The position numbers and the translations under genes are program-made. The notes under the pieces were generated by a model. It ran no database searches, was not told the origin of the DNA, and saw only the letters and a program-made list of their open reading frames with translations. From the IMG/VR virus record IMGVR_UViG_3300030104_002855, positions 4,914 through 62,172 of that record: a DNA stretch of 57,259 nucleotides, one strand, 5' to 3'. The stretch comes from a virus. Below, piece by piece: positions 44,445 through 51,551 of the stretch (positions within the stretch are counted from its first letter, which is position 1; the number at the start of each line of letters is the position of its first letter).

Positions 44445-44682
44445 TCGTTATGAGTTACTTTGGGAAATGGTTTACCATAACCCTAAAGAAGTTGAAGGCA
44501 CACCTGCTCGGCTTTTAATAGAGGTCGACACAAATAATACTATTTCAAAGTCCCCTGATTTTAATCAATGGGTGGAAGATAATCGAGATAAAATAGCTTC
44601 CGCTATCATCAAAACTATAAGGAATAAAAGAGTTTCACGGTATAAATGTTTGCGTATTAAAGGCGTACCTTTTTATAAATGA
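44428..44682 (+). CDS. Small basic/aromatic protein (84 aa)
   Basis: The ATG overlaps the previous gene by 17 bases. The sequence MSRKASRYELLWEMVYHNPK, then FNQWVEDNRDKIASAIIKT and a basic end, suggests a helical nucleic-acid-linked protein. No family is recognised. Confidence 0.5.
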   Translation: MSRKASRYELLWEMVYHNPKEVEGTPARLLIEVDTNNTISKSPDFNQWVEDNRDKIASAIIKTIRNKRVSRYKCLRIKGVPFYK

Positions 44683-44703
44683 TTTTAATTTAGGGCTTAC
44701 TGT

Positions 44704-44781
44704 GACGCGTTTTAAGGCGTTGCTTTTAAAAGGGTAGGGTAAGTATAGGCTAGGTAAATCAAACGCTCTAAAAGGCTCTAA
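44704..44781 (+). repeat. Upstream element copy X (GACGCG...ATCAAACG)
   Basis: GACGCGTTTTAAGGC at 44704-44718 and ATCAAACG at 44758-44765, followed by CTCTAAAAGGCTCTAA, recur at 51794-51855 with exactly the same 54-base spacing. The 39 bases between them differ. Both copies lie just upstream of a promoter and start of a short operon. It may be an operator, a terminator-like RNA or an enhancer. Confidence 0.6.
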
Positions 44782-44853
44782 TTATATTGGGATTATACTA
44801 TAACTTCTAAATGAATACTTATATACTAAACTATAAATTTATTGGAGATATTT

Positions 44854-45108
44854 ATGCAAGAAAGTATTAGCGAATTACCAGTTATCGAAAAAGGTATTGA
44901 ATTACCGAAACCTAACTATAAAGAAAAGTGGAATTTTCACAGACTAAAAGTAGGGGATAGTTTTGCTATACCATTTACTGATGAAAGAGAAGTAACACGG
45001 TTACGAACTTCAGCTTCGGCTCATGGTCAAAGGCATAGGGCTAAAATAACTACTCGTACAGTTTACGAAGAAGGCGTTAAAAAGTTAAGAGCATGGAGAG
45101 TTAAGTGA
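44854..45108 (+). CDS. Small phage protein, probable RNA/DNA-linked fold (84 aa)
   Basis: The ATG at 44854 behind TTGGAG is preferred over an in-frame TTG 12 bases earlier. The pattern KVGDSFAIPF, VTRLRTSASAHGQRHRAKIT and VKKLRAWRV is one I have seen in many small phage proteins (a conserved phage family with R-x-x-R-x-S-A-x-x-x-G). Its stop overlaps the next GTG. Function unknown. Confidence 0.6.
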   Translation: MQESISELPVIEKGIELPKPNYKEKWNFHRLKVGDSFAIPFTDEREVTRLRTSASAHGQRHRAKITTRTVYEEGVKKLRAWRVK

Positions 45109-45482
45109 GTAAAAAAAGTAAACAAGATATAGGAGGTTTTTATAAAGACCCTCGTGTTATGAAATACTCAGACTTAACAAAAGCTAACGAACACGCAACT
45201 AAAAACGATTATAACAGAGCGTTGAACATTGATAAGTTTTTTATGACTATCAAAAGGTTTGGCTATGACCCTGAAGAATTATTATACCCTGTGCTTCCGT
45301 TATGTGTACATGAACACGCTCAAGGCAATAAAGTTGATGCGCATATGAGAGTAAAAATCGTAGGACCATTTGATGAAGAAACTGGTTTAGTAGTTCAAGG
45401 AATTTTAGATTGTTGCTTTGATATTTTCACTAAACTACCTGTATATGACCTTGAAAATCGTAAACTTATGAAAATGAATTAG
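45105..45482 (+). CDS. Unknown protein (125 aa)
   Basis: A GTG start overlaps the previous stop. The sequence has NIDKFFMTIKRFGYDPEELL, VLPLCVHEHAQGNKVDAHM and GILDCCFDIFTKLPVY, a compact alpha/beta protein without a catalytic signature that I recognise. It lies in the packaging/accessory block before the small terminase. Confidence 0.5.
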   Translation: MSKKSKQDIGGFYKDPRVMKYSDLTKANEHATKNDYNRALNIDKFFMTIKRFGYDPEELLYPVLPLCVHEHAQGNKVDAHMRVKIVGPFDEETGLVVQGILDCCFDIFTKLPVYDLENRKLMKMN

Positions 45483-45495
45483 GTTATAATAAATC

Positions 45496-45675
45496 ATGTC
45501 TATAAAAATATTAGAAGAATACTGGAGGGATCAAGAGTACGCTACTCCTTTTGAAGTTTTAATGTTGGCTAAAGTCGATGAATCTTCAGAGAGCTACCTT
45601 AAACGTAGAGACGGACACATTATTTTAATGATAGCTTTTAAACATCTTAATGAAGAAAAAGAAATTAACACCTAA
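45496..45675 (+). CDS. Small protein before the terminase (59 aa)
   Basis: This ORF (MSIKILEEYWRDQEYATPFE, later SYLKRRDGHIILMIAF) fills the gap between the 125-aa protein and the small terminase and overlaps the latter by 26 bases. It is polar and helical with no recognised domain. Confidence 0.45.
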   Translation: MSIKILEEYWRDQEYATPFEVLMLAKVDESSESYLKRRDGHIILMIAFKHLNEEKEINT

Positions 45676-46153
45676 GCAAGAAAAGTTTGCACAGAATGTG
45701 GCTAAAGGTATGACTCAAAAAGATGCTGCCATTAAAGCAGGATACAGTGAAAAGAAAGCTATTAAAACAGGTTACGAATTAGCCAGTAAAAATAACCCTC
45801 ACGTACAGGAAAAAATACAAGCACTTCAAGAAAAAGCCAGTAACAAAGTGGCTCTTGATTTAGCTACACATCTTACCGACCTAAAAGATATACGAGAGGG
45901 AGCTTTACGTAATGGAGCATGGTCAGCAGCAGTTACTGCAGAAGTGGCTAGGGGTAAAGCAGCAGGACTGTACGTAAACCGTAGTGAACTGACCGTCAAC
46001 CGTGTAGACGTTATGTCAAAAGAAGAAGTTTTAGAACGTATGAAACAACTCTATCATGATACAGGTGGCATACTGCCTACTGGTAAAGTGATAGAACTAG
46101 AGAAAGAAGAAACAGAAAATGTCGAATATTCATTACCTAAAGGGAGCACTTAA
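45650..46153 (+). CDS. terS: Terminase small subunit
   Basis: Residues 5-45 (LTPKQEKFAQNVAKGMTQKD, AAIKAGYSEKKAIKTGYEL) are the N-terminal helix-turn-helix of the terminase_2 family, with a central coiled coil (EKIQALQEKASNKVALDLAT) and a basic-acidic tail. It recognises the packaging site and stimulates the large subunit. The large subunit is not in this window; it should lie beyond the left edge near the portal, so TerS is separated from it by many kilobases unless the genome is circularly permuted. Confidence 0.85.
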   Translation: MKKKKLTPKQEKFAQNVAKGMTQKDAAIKAGYSEKKAIKTGYELASKNNPHVQEKIQALQEKASNKVALDLATHLTDLKDIREGALRNGAWSAAVTAEVARGKAAGLYVNRSELTVNRVDVMSKEEVLERMKQLYHDTGGILPTGKVIELEKEETENVEYSLPKGST

Positions 46154-46703
46154 ACACTTCAATCCTCAGTTTGAACACTGGGATGAACCTGTTGTGCGTA
46201 AAACTAAAAACGGTATGGTCTATGGTAGACCTAGTCGTGGTTTTGGTGACGCACCATTTGAGTATGCTGGTAAGCATATGAATCCTGAACCGTGGACTCC
46301 TGAACTAGAGGCTATAAAAGATCAAGCTGAAAACTTAGCTAGTGCTATTTATTTAGATTCAATTAAGTTTACCTTTTGTCTTTGTGGTTTGTATCCTGGA
46401 GAAGAAGGTATACCTCACCACAGTGATACTGTACCCACTCTTGATGATGTGGTTGTGTCTGTAAGTTTTGGTGCACCTAGAGTTTTTGCTTGGCGTACTT
46501 ACCAAAACGCTATTAAACATCACACTAATACTAGCGATATTTTTTTCGAGGAAAATTTCCTAAACAAAGAAACGTTTTATATTTTAGAACACGGAGACGT
46601 ACTTATATTTGACGGGCACAGTCAAATGAAAAGTACTCACGCTGTACCTGATTTACCTTTAGCCGAAGAAAGAATTAATTTAACCTTTAGGTCAGGTCTA
46701 TGA
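46119..46703 (+). CDS. AlkB-like 2OG-Fe(II) dioxygenase
   Basis: The AlkB signatures are clear: H101-x-D103 in GIPHHSDTVPT, VSVSFGAPRVF, a GDVLIFDG strand, H174 in MKSTHAVP and the double Arg R185 and R191 in ERINLTFRSG. The N-terminus has the nucleotide-recognition-lid type VYGRPSRGFGD. Such enzymes demethylate DNA or RNA bases; in phages they may repair damage or act on modified bases. It overlaps the small terminase gene by 35 bases. Confidence 0.88.
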   Translation: MSNIHYLKGALKHFNPQFEHWDEPVVRKTKNGMVYGRPSRGFGDAPFEYAGKHMNPEPWTPELEAIKDQAENLASAIYLDSIKFTFCLCGLYPGEEGIPHHSDTVPTLDDVVVSVSFGAPRVFAWRTYQNAIKHHTNTSDIFFEENFLNKETFYILEHGDVLIFDGHSQMKSTHAVPDLPLAEERINLTFRSGL

Positions 46704-46816
46704 AAAAAACTGCGTATAAAAAATTTGATAAACTTATGAAGTCTGGTAGGCTACAAAAAGTTGTCAAACTTGCTATAGGCAAAAATAAAAATGTCAAAAA
46801 ACAAAAAAGAAGCTAA
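46700..46816 (+). CDS. Basic mini-protein (38 aa)
   Basis: The ATG overlaps the AlkB-like stop (TATGA) and the ORF overlaps the next gene by 26 bases. The product MKKTAYKKFDKLMKSGRLQK with a KNKNVKKQKRS end is strongly basic. Only its tight packing supports it. Confidence 0.4.
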   Translation: MKKTAYKKFDKLMKSGRLQKVVKLAIGKNKNVKKQKRS

Positions 46817-46973
46817 GCACGTTCAAGTTATGAAACTCTGTATTATGACAGAAGAAGATGTATTTAATGACAAAACATCTATTGATGAAATGATGGAAAT
46901 AGTGGCTGAGCACATTGAAAACAAAAAATTTTATTTTGAATTAATAAACCCAGCGAGGAAAAAAGATGCCTGA
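46791..46973 (+). CDS. Small acidic protein (60 aa)
   Basis: The product (MSKNKKEAKHVQVMKLCIMT, then SIDEMMEIVAEHIENKKFYF) looks like a small alpha/beta polypeptide. It overlaps the oxygenase gene downstream by eight bases. No family is recognised. Confidence 0.45.
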   Translation: MSKNKKEAKHVQVMKLCIMTEEDVFNDKTSIDEMMEIVAEHIENKKFYFELINPARKKDA

Positions 46974-47673
46974 GTACAGTAAGTTAGCACCATACAGATT
47001 AAAGAATACTATGCTGGGTATTAATAGTAGTTGGTGTATAGACAAAACAACTATCGAATTAATCCAGGAAAGTGAGCCTACCATACAAGAATATGAAGAC
47101 AAGTGGGCACAGGTCGATATCAAAAATATTGTACAAGAGTACGTAAAAGAAGAAGTAAAAGACGTTTACTCTATACCATTATTTACTGAAGAATTTTGTA
47201 CCATGATGCTTGATGAAATAAAAAATATGGAAGAAGTTTTTGGTTTTGATGTTAACCCTACCGAAGATAAACTTAGACAAATACCAGAGATTACGCTTCA
47301 TGACCGTTGTCCTGAGTTGTTTAATAATATGTGGAGCGTGGTACTTAATTATATGAACCCTGTCTTTATGAGTATTTGGCAACGGTACGTGGACCGTCCT
47401 GGCTCAATACAGTTAGCGAACTACAACTTAGCTGATAAGAATCAAGGTGCCTGGCATCATGATACGTCTGCAGATATTAGCGTTGTAGTTCCCTTAAATA
47501 CTGGTGAATATGACGGTGGTGGTACAGAGTTTCATGGTAGGGGAATAGTAGATCCGCTTCCGTCTGGTCACGCTTTATTCTTTCCTAGTTTCAGTCACTT
47601 GCACCGTGGGCTACCAGTTAAAAAAGGCGATAGATATTTATTAGTGTTCTGGTTATTAGGAGCATTTGAATAG
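46966..47673 (+). CDS. 2OG-Fe(II) oxygenase, prolyl-4-hydroxylase-like
   Basis: Iron ligands H164 and D166 (GAWHHDTSADISVVVPLN), the strand EYDGGGTEFHG, SGHALFFPSFSHLHRGLPV with distal H213, and R223 of GDRYLLVFWL as the 2-oxoglutarate ligand make a complete P4H-type site. The N-terminal 120 residues are a helical extension. It is the sixth predicted oxygenase of this genome. The substrate is unknown. Confidence 0.85.
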   Translation: MPEYSKLAPYRLKNTMLGINSSWCIDKTTIELIQESEPTIQEYEDKWAQVDIKNIVQEYVKEEVKDVYSIPLFTEEFCTMMLDEIKNMEEVFGFDVNPTEDKLRQIPEITLHDRCPELFNNMWSVVLNYMNPVFMSIWQRYVDRPGSIQLANYNLADKNQGAWHHDTSADISVVVPLNTGEYDGGGTEFHGRGIVDPLPSGHALFFPSFSHLHRGLPVKKGDRYLLVFWLLGAFE

Positions 47674-48017
47674 TATAATGATGCTAACAAAAACCTTTTA
47701 TCTTTTTTACATCTAAGGTTTAATAAAATTAGGTTAAGTTTAAGGCGTTCGAGTCGCCAAGAAGGAAAACGCTACTTTGTTAGAGGTGAAGAATCCATAA
47801 GTGGCTAAGTGTGAAACTCAAGTCGCCAAGAAACGCAGTATCTCTTATTCTTAACTTAGTGGTGCAGTATGGTAACGTCGACACGATTGCTTAATGAGGA
47901 CTAAATAATTGCCACCAAATCCTCGCCACGCCTTTTATTTTTACATAGGGCTTTATTATCTTTGCGATGTAGGGCTAAATAACCTTATAGGTAATTTTTT
48001 AAAAACAAGGAATAATT
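47674..48017 (+). ncRNA. Gene-free, candidate structured RNA
   Basis: No ORF is supported in these 344 bases. TATAAT directly follows the oxygenase stop (47674-47679). The 12-mer AGTCGCCAAGAA occurs at 47752-47763 and 47821-47832, each followed by AACGC. TTAGGTTAAG near 47730 can pair with CTTAACTTAG near 47850, and GAGGA near 47896 with TCCTC near 47920. GGCG-TTCGAGT-CGCC near 47743-47758 looks like a T-arm, but no full tRNA can be folded. A structured RNA of about 250 nt is possible. Confidence 0.4.
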
Positions 48018-48314
48018 ATGAAACCACCACGTTTAAAACTAGTTAGCAATAACCCCAACCTGACTACATACTATGTACCGTTTACCTCTATACAGGTTGA
48101 CTATTATCCAATAAAAGCTATCAGCCCTGAGCAAGCCATTATGAAAGCTAACTCAGGTGAATTTGAACGTTTAGAAAAACGTGTGTCGCTTATAGAAACT
48201 GCTAGTAATGTGGTTTATGACCACTTGAATATTGACCATGCTGAGTCTTTTGCTAGGGATATAGATATATACGATATAAAAGAACAAAACTATGACCAAG
48301 TACTTAACAATTAA
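48018..48314 (+). CDS. Unknown protein (98 aa)
   Basis: The ATG follows AAGGAATAATT. The sequence begins with beta strands (LKLVSNNPNLTTYYVPF, IQVDYYPIKAI) and a helical ERLEKRVSLIETASNVVYDH. It is the first gene after the gene-free stretch and two bases from the zinc protein. No family is recognised. Confidence 0.5.
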   Translation: MKPPRLKLVSNNPNLTTYYVPFTSIQVDYYPIKAISPEQAIMKANSGEFERLEKRVSLIETASNVVYDHLNIDHAESFARDIDIYDIKEQNYDQVLNN

Positions 48315-48316
48315 TA

Positions 48317-48691
48317 ATGAGTGACCTCTGTACTTGGTGCGGAGAACCTATTAAACAACCTGAAGGTGTTGGTCGCCGTAGGAAATTTTGCTCACATGAG
48401 TGTTCAAAACAAAAGAGTTATTCTCTCAATAAATCTGTTTATGCAGAAAGTGGTATGGGAGCGTGTGGTCCCATAGGTCTTATAGAGGGGGAACACGTTA
48501 CTACCTCATGGGCAGGTTCTTATGAAGAACATTACGTTGACCCTGTTATACTTGCACAAGCTGAACTAAATGAAAGCAATTTTGCTTATGCTAATGAAAT
48601 CCTGCGTTCTAAAAATAAAGGTATTAGTCTCCGTAGAGATGGAGGCTGGTCAAAACCTGTGTCGCCAAAAAACCTCAATCGTTTCGTGTAA
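48317..48691 (+). CDS. Zinc-finger protein (124 aa)
   Basis: The N-terminus carries LCTWCGEPIK and RRKFCSHECSKQ, a treble-clef type zinc finger with four Cys. The remainder has HYVDPVILAQAELNESNFAY and an Arg-rich end. Such small fingers in phages often bind nucleic acid or host proteins. There is no closer family match. Confidence 0.6.
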   Translation: MSDLCTWCGEPIKQPEGVGRRRKFCSHECSKQKSYSLNKSVYAESGMGACGPIGLIEGEHVTTSWAGSYEEHYVDPVILAQAELNESNFAYANEILRSKNKGISLRRDGGWSKPVSPKNLNRFV

Positions 48692-48710
48692 AAAAACTTT
48701 CTGATCTAAC

Positions 48711-48739
48711 TTTACTAAAACTCCGATCGTTTATACTAT
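48711..48739 (+). promoter_or_regulatory. Type-P promoter, copy 1
   Basis: TTTACT and TACTAT (48734-48739) are 17 bases apart, and GATC sits in the spacer with its ATC starting 15 bases after the -35 start. This is the same register as the seven other copies. It drives the small family-A gene at 48780. Confidence 0.7.
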
Positions 48740-48779
48740 ATATACTGGTATATTTATATACCCATTTATAGGAGAATGT

Positions 48780-49052
48780 ATGGCTAATAAAACAGCTACC
48801 AAAAAGTCAATGCTAAGCAGTGCTAAGACTCAAACTGAAACTGCTACAACAACGCCGAAAGTAAAATTCGGTAAATATAGCCCAGACGCTAAATTAAAAG
48901 CGACTGGGAAACGAGTAACAGCCGAGCACAATAATGAGCGTGTAAAAGCTGTCAATGGTAAAACAATCAAAGAAGCTATAGCTACTGGGTTGTATACCAT
49001 GAGTGGTATCAGATATGACATTGAAAAAGTCAAAACTCTCGAAATCGCTTAG
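48780..49052 (+). CDS. Family A small protein (90 aa)
   Basis: A Lys/Thr-rich N-terminus precedes AEHNNERVKAVNGKTIKEAI and IRYDIEKVKTLEI, the C-terminal core shared with the proteins at 43968, 55960 and 56526. It has its own promoter and its own terminator, so it is a monocistronic, probably well-expressed unit. It may be a small DNA-binding or host-takeover protein; the function is unknown. Confidence 0.7.
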   Translation: MANKTATKKSMLSSAKTQTETATTTPKVKFGKYSPDAKLKATGKRVTAEHNNERVKAVNGKTIKEAIATGLYTMSGIRYDIEKVKTLEIA

Positions 49053-49065
49053 TTTTGCTCAATGT

Positions 49066-49093
49066 AAGGTGGGGTTAAGTTTTACCCCACTTT
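49066..49093 (+). terminator. Intrinsic terminator after family A gene
   Basis: AAGGTGGGGT pairs with ACCCCACTTT (one wobble) around an eight-base loop, followed by T-rich ACTTTACTTTGTTTTT. It lies 13 bases after the stop and runs directly into the next type-P promoter. Confidence 0.8.
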
Positions 49094-49095
49094 AC

Positions 49096-49124
49096 TTTAC
49101 TTTGTTTTTGATCAGTTTTAAATT
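49096..49124 (+). promoter_or_regulatory. Type-P promoter, copy 2
   Basis: TTTACT (49096-49101), 17-base spacer with GATC in register, and TAAATT as a weak -10 (49119-49124). It overlaps the T-tract of the preceding terminator. It drives 49157-49749. Confidence 0.6.
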
Positions 49125-49156
49125 TAATTACTTAAATAAATACCTTGGGAGGTAGT

Positions 49157-49537
49157 ATGAAAGAAAATAGTAGTGGCTTACGAGTCATATTAATTGACCC
49201 TTTTAAAGAAAAGGTTCGTGTTGGGTATCCTGTCACAGACGATTATATGACAGAGTTAAAAAAGTGGATGGAAGTATCTTGTATTGATATAGTCACCCTT
49301 GATAAAAAGAATATGCTAGTCGTTGATGATGACGGTTTACTTAGAAACCCTAACCGATATTTTCATTGGGCTCCGACTAACTATAATTTTGCTGGTAAGG
49401 CAGCAATATTAGGTTACGAAGAAGACTTAACTGTCGATTGTCAGTTACCTATTAGTCTAGTAGAAGACCGCTTAGTTAAGTGGATTCCAGAAGGCTATAA
49501 GGAAGAACCTTTTATGAAGTTTATACCTATACCATGA
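49157..49537 (+). CDS. DUF3846-like protein (126 aa)
   Basis: The ATG at 49157 behind GGGAGG is preferred over the TTG at 49145. The core LRVILIDPFKEKV, MLVVDDDGLLRNPNRYFHW and NFAGKAAILGYEED resembles the DUF3846 domain of phage and actinobacterial proteins. Its role is not known. It overlaps the following gene by four bases. Confidence 0.6.
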   Translation: MKENSSGLRVILIDPFKEKVRVGYPVTDDYMTELKKWMEVSCIDIVTLDKKNMLVVDDDGLLRNPNRYFHWAPTNYNFAGKAAILGYEEDLTVDCQLPISLVEDRLVKWIPEGYKEEPFMKFIPIP

Positions 49538-49749
49538 CACAGTATAAAGATATGGTCAAAAAGCGTAACGAAGAGTTAGTAGAGGAACGTGATATGAGTT
49601 CCGTTACAGGTATAACTCGTGTAATTAATAAAGCGAAAAACATTGATTACACTACAATTTACTATAAGAATGGTAAACAAGTGCGTTCTTATAAGGATAA
49701 ACGAAAAAAAGATGAGGTTATACAGGAGGCTTTTTCAAATTTTTGTTGA
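49534..49749 (+). CDS. Small basic protein (71 aa)
   Basis: The sequence MTQYKDMVKKRNEELVEERD, then ITRVINKAKNIDYTTIYYKN and a Lys-rich end, suggests a small helical/beta protein. The consensus promoter for the next operon starts inside its last codons. No family is recognised. Confidence 0.45.
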   Translation: MTQYKDMVKKRNEELVEERDMSSVTGITRVINKAKNIDYTTIYYKNGKQVRSYKDKRKKDEVIQEAFSNFC

Positions 49750-49773
49750 CGTATCCTTTACCTCCTTTATAAT
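49746..49773 (+). promoter_or_regulatory. Near-consensus sigma-70 promoter for the MazG leader
   Basis: TTGACG at 49746-49751 and a perfect TATAAT at 49768-49773 are 16 bases apart. It is the closest match to the bacterial consensus in the window and lacks the ATC spacer motif of the type-P set. Transcription would begin near 49780 and run through a 160-base structured leader. Confidence 0.85.
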
Positions 49774-49805
49774 GTGCGTTAACATGGTGAGATTTTTTAG
49801 TTTGC

Positions 49806-49915
49806 AAGAGTTTTGTTACTCACTTAAATCAACAAAGACTCTTCTAATTGAGCAAGGGTGTTGTATTATTGTCCCTTCATAGCAAGTTTGGCTCACTTGT
49901 GCTCAGAAACGAGCC
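49806..49915 (+). ncRNA. Structured 5' leader with pseudoknot, copy 1
   Basis: First comes a long hairpin (49806-49817 with 49831-49843, 12 pairs and a bulged G). The 66-base element at 49850-49915 follows: P1 GAGCA/TGCTC (49850/49900), P2 AAGGG/CCCTT (49854/49873), P3 CAAGT/ACTTG (49883/49895). The P3 loop GGCTC (49890-49894) can pair with GAGCC (49911-49915), forming a pseudoknot. The MazG-like gene starts 29 bases later. The same architecture recurs at 52332-52397 with compensatory changes. It may be a riboswitch or protein-binding leader. Confidence 0.65.
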
Positions 49916-49943
49916 TTATATTTAAACAACATAGGAGTATATA

Positions 49944-50273
49944 ATGGCTAGAGATTTAAATTCACTAGAAGAATTAATAGTAATATGGGCTAGGCAACGT
50001 GGACTTTTGACCGCTGACGTTCAGCCTCAAAAACAAATGCTAAAACTAGTTGAGGAAGTAGGTGAACTTGCTAAGGGTGTTGCGTACCGAGACAAGTGGT
50101 CTACCTCTGACGGTATAGGTGATGTATTTGTTTGCTTAGTGGTATTAGCTGAGCAGTTAGATTTAAAAGTAACAGAGTGTATTGACCAAGCGTACGATGA
50201 AATCAAAAACCGTGAGGGAGTACTAGAAGATGGGCTGTTTAAAAAGAATAATGATGTACCTGAACTACCTTAA
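49944..50273 (+). CDS. mazG: MazG-like NTP pyrophosphohydrolase
   Basis: The metal-binding EExxE/ExxD pattern is visible in KLVEEVGELAKGV and DGIGDVFVCLVVLAEQL, followed by ECIDQAYDEIKNREG. At 109 residues it is a single-domain, dimeric-type MazG as carried by many marine phages, where it may hydrolyse dNTPs or (p)ppGpp-like nucleotides. Its own consensus promoter and long structured leader suggest separate control. Confidence 0.82.
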   Translation: MARDLNSLEELIVIWARQRGLLTADVQPQKQMLKLVEEVGELAKGVAYRDKWSTSDGIGDVFVCLVVLAEQLDLKVTECIDQAYDEIKNREGVLEDGLFKKNNDVPELP

Positions 50274-50298
50274 CCATCGTATTGATCGCGTTTACTAT
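50270..50298 (+). promoter_or_regulatory. Type-P promoter, copy 3
   Basis: TTAACC at 50270-50275 (overlapping the MazG stop codon), spacer with ATC at the conserved place, and TACTAT at 50293-50298. It drives the 50331-51219 operon. Confidence 0.7.
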
Positions 50299-50330
50299 AT
50301 ATGTAGTTAAATAAATATTTGGAGAATAAT

Positions 50331-50606
50331 ATGAGCGATAACCCTATTATAAACATGTTACCTAAACGCAGGTTCACCGACTATTGTGACGGCTGTCAAC
50401 AATTAGGTGAAAAACAAGTAAGCGGTGTTAAACGACACCGTTCTATGCCACTTGATACGTGGCTCGTGGAACTTAGCTGTAGTGAGTTTGAAGATACACG
50501 TGAAACCGTGCTGTGTTCTAACTGTATTGACTCAGCTGGTAAAGAAGAGTTTATGAATCTTAAAACTAATAAAGATTATAAACCTTTTTACATTGATAAA
50601 ATTTAA
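50331..50606 (+). CDS. Zinc-ribbon mini-protein (91 aa)
   Basis: The ATG at 50331 behind GGAG is chosen over an in-frame TTG 12 bases before. Two Cys pairs (DYCDGCQQLG and LCSNCIDSAG) form a probable zinc ribbon around a beta hairpin. No family is recognised. Confidence 0.55.
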   Translation: MSDNPIINMLPKRRFTDYCDGCQQLGEKQVSGVKRHRSMPLDTWLVELSCSEFEDTRETVLCSNCIDSAGKEEFMNLKTNKDYKPFYIDKI

Positions 50607-50615
50607 GGAGAAATT

Positions 50616-50828
50616 ATGTATAGTAAACTAACTCATAAACAACAAGCAGAAAATGCTTATAATCATGGCGTTGAAGATGCCACTAACGGCAGGGAGCGTA
50701 AAAATTCTTCTGACTTTTATGGACCGTATAACAATGAATACGATAACGGCTATCAATCAGTTTTAAATAAAAGAAAAGAAAACATTGAAGACCTTTCTGC
50801 TTTCTTTGACTTTGGTGGTAAACGATGA
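50616..50828 (+). CDS. Small polar protein (70 aa)
   Basis: The ATG follows AAGGAGAAATT. The Asn/Tyr-rich product includes EDATNGRERKNSSDFYGPYN and NIEDLSAFFDFGGKR. It overlaps the next gene by four bases. No family is recognised. Confidence 0.5.
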   Translation: MYSKLTHKQQAENAYNHGVEDATNGRERKNSSDFYGPYNNEYDNGYQSVLNKRKENIEDLSAFFDFGGKR

Positions 50829-51019
50829 GTAATTGTGAAATTTGTAATAGCAAAGGTTGGGTCATAGCAGAGGGCAGACTTGGAGATGAAATACAAGTTT
50901 GTCAAAACTGTTTTAAATACACTTCTGATAAACAAGCATATCAAAAAGCTGGTTTAGAAATAGATGTATCAAAATTTAAATGTGATGATTTTGTATTTGT
51001 TAAAGGAGAACGAAGATGA
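50825..51019 (+). CDS. Zinc-ribbon mini-protein (64 aa)
   Basis: Cys pairs NCEICNSKGW and VCQNCFKY form a rubredoxin- or DnaJ-type zinc knuckle of about 25 residues; a lone Cys (KFKCDDFV) follows. It overlaps both neighbours by four bases. Regulatory or structural role unknown. Confidence 0.55.
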   Translation: MSNCEICNSKGWVIAEGRLGDEIQVCQNCFKYTSDKQAYQKAGLEIDVSKFKCDDFVFVKGERR

Positions 51020-51219
51020 GTAGACTTAAAGATTTAATGTTAGACGTTCAGTCTGATTTAGAAGCTATACTTTCTAATAAACCTCACCTAACTAGAAATC
51101 AAGCTGTCGCTACTGTTTCTGTCATGCGTGAGTTAGCTAAACGTGAGTTTGTACATACCGAGTTTATTGAACAAGTGTACGACCTTACAATGTCGGGTGG
51201 TCATACGGATCTTTACTAA
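51016..51219 (+). CDS. Family B small protein (67 aa)
   Basis: The start MSRLKDLMLDVQSDLEAIL is shared with the protein at 55251 (MSKLKDIMIDAQ), indicating paralogy. It is a small helical protein with no catalytic motif. It is the last gene of its operon, followed by a type-P promoter. Confidence 0.5.
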   Translation: MSRLKDLMLDVQSDLEAILSNKPHLTRNQAVATVSVMRELAKREFVHTEFIEQVYDLTMSGGHTDLY

Positions 51220-51239
51220 AATCTTTTTACTGAATTTAC

Positions 51240-51268
51240 TTAACCATCATATACATCAAAGCTATATT
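51240..51268 (+). promoter_or_regulatory. Type-P promoter, copy 4
   Basis: TTAACC at 51240-51245 with the extended CATCATA, ATC in register, and TATATT at 51263-51268. It drives 51309-51748. Confidence 0.7.
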
Positions 51269-51308
51269 AATAGCTACTTAACTAAACAATTAAATATAGG
51301 AGGATGTT

Positions 51309-51551
51309 ATGGTAAGTAGTGTAACTAAACAAATCGAGGATAATTTATTTATGACTCGTAAGGAAGACGGTATGTATTTTCATACTGCTCAGGCACTTAA
51401 ATATAGTAAAAATGGTGCTCATTTTTACGACGGTGCTTATGTCACTAGGCTTAATTCTAAGCACGTAATAAACGAAAGGGATTATACTCCAGAGTTACTG
51501 GAAGAATTTGAGAATGCCCCTACGTTATTTCAATATAAAATGGGTCGCTAG
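51309..51551 (+). CDS. Small unknown protein (80 aa)
   Basis: The SD is TAGGAGG. The sequence KQIEDNLFMTRKEDGMYFHT, then NGAHFYDGAYVTRLNSKH, suggests a small alpha/beta protein. The next gene starts on its last base. No family is recognised. Confidence 0.5.
   Translation: MVSSVTKQIEDNLFMTRKEDGMYFHTAQALKYSKNGAHFYDGAYVTRLNSKHVINERDYTPELLEEFENAPTLFQYKMGR

Noticed and set aside
47743-47758. GGCG-TTCGAGT-CGCC, a T-arm-like hairpin suggesting a tRNA
   Set aside because: No matching acceptor, D or anticodon arms can be found around it, so no tRNA is called.
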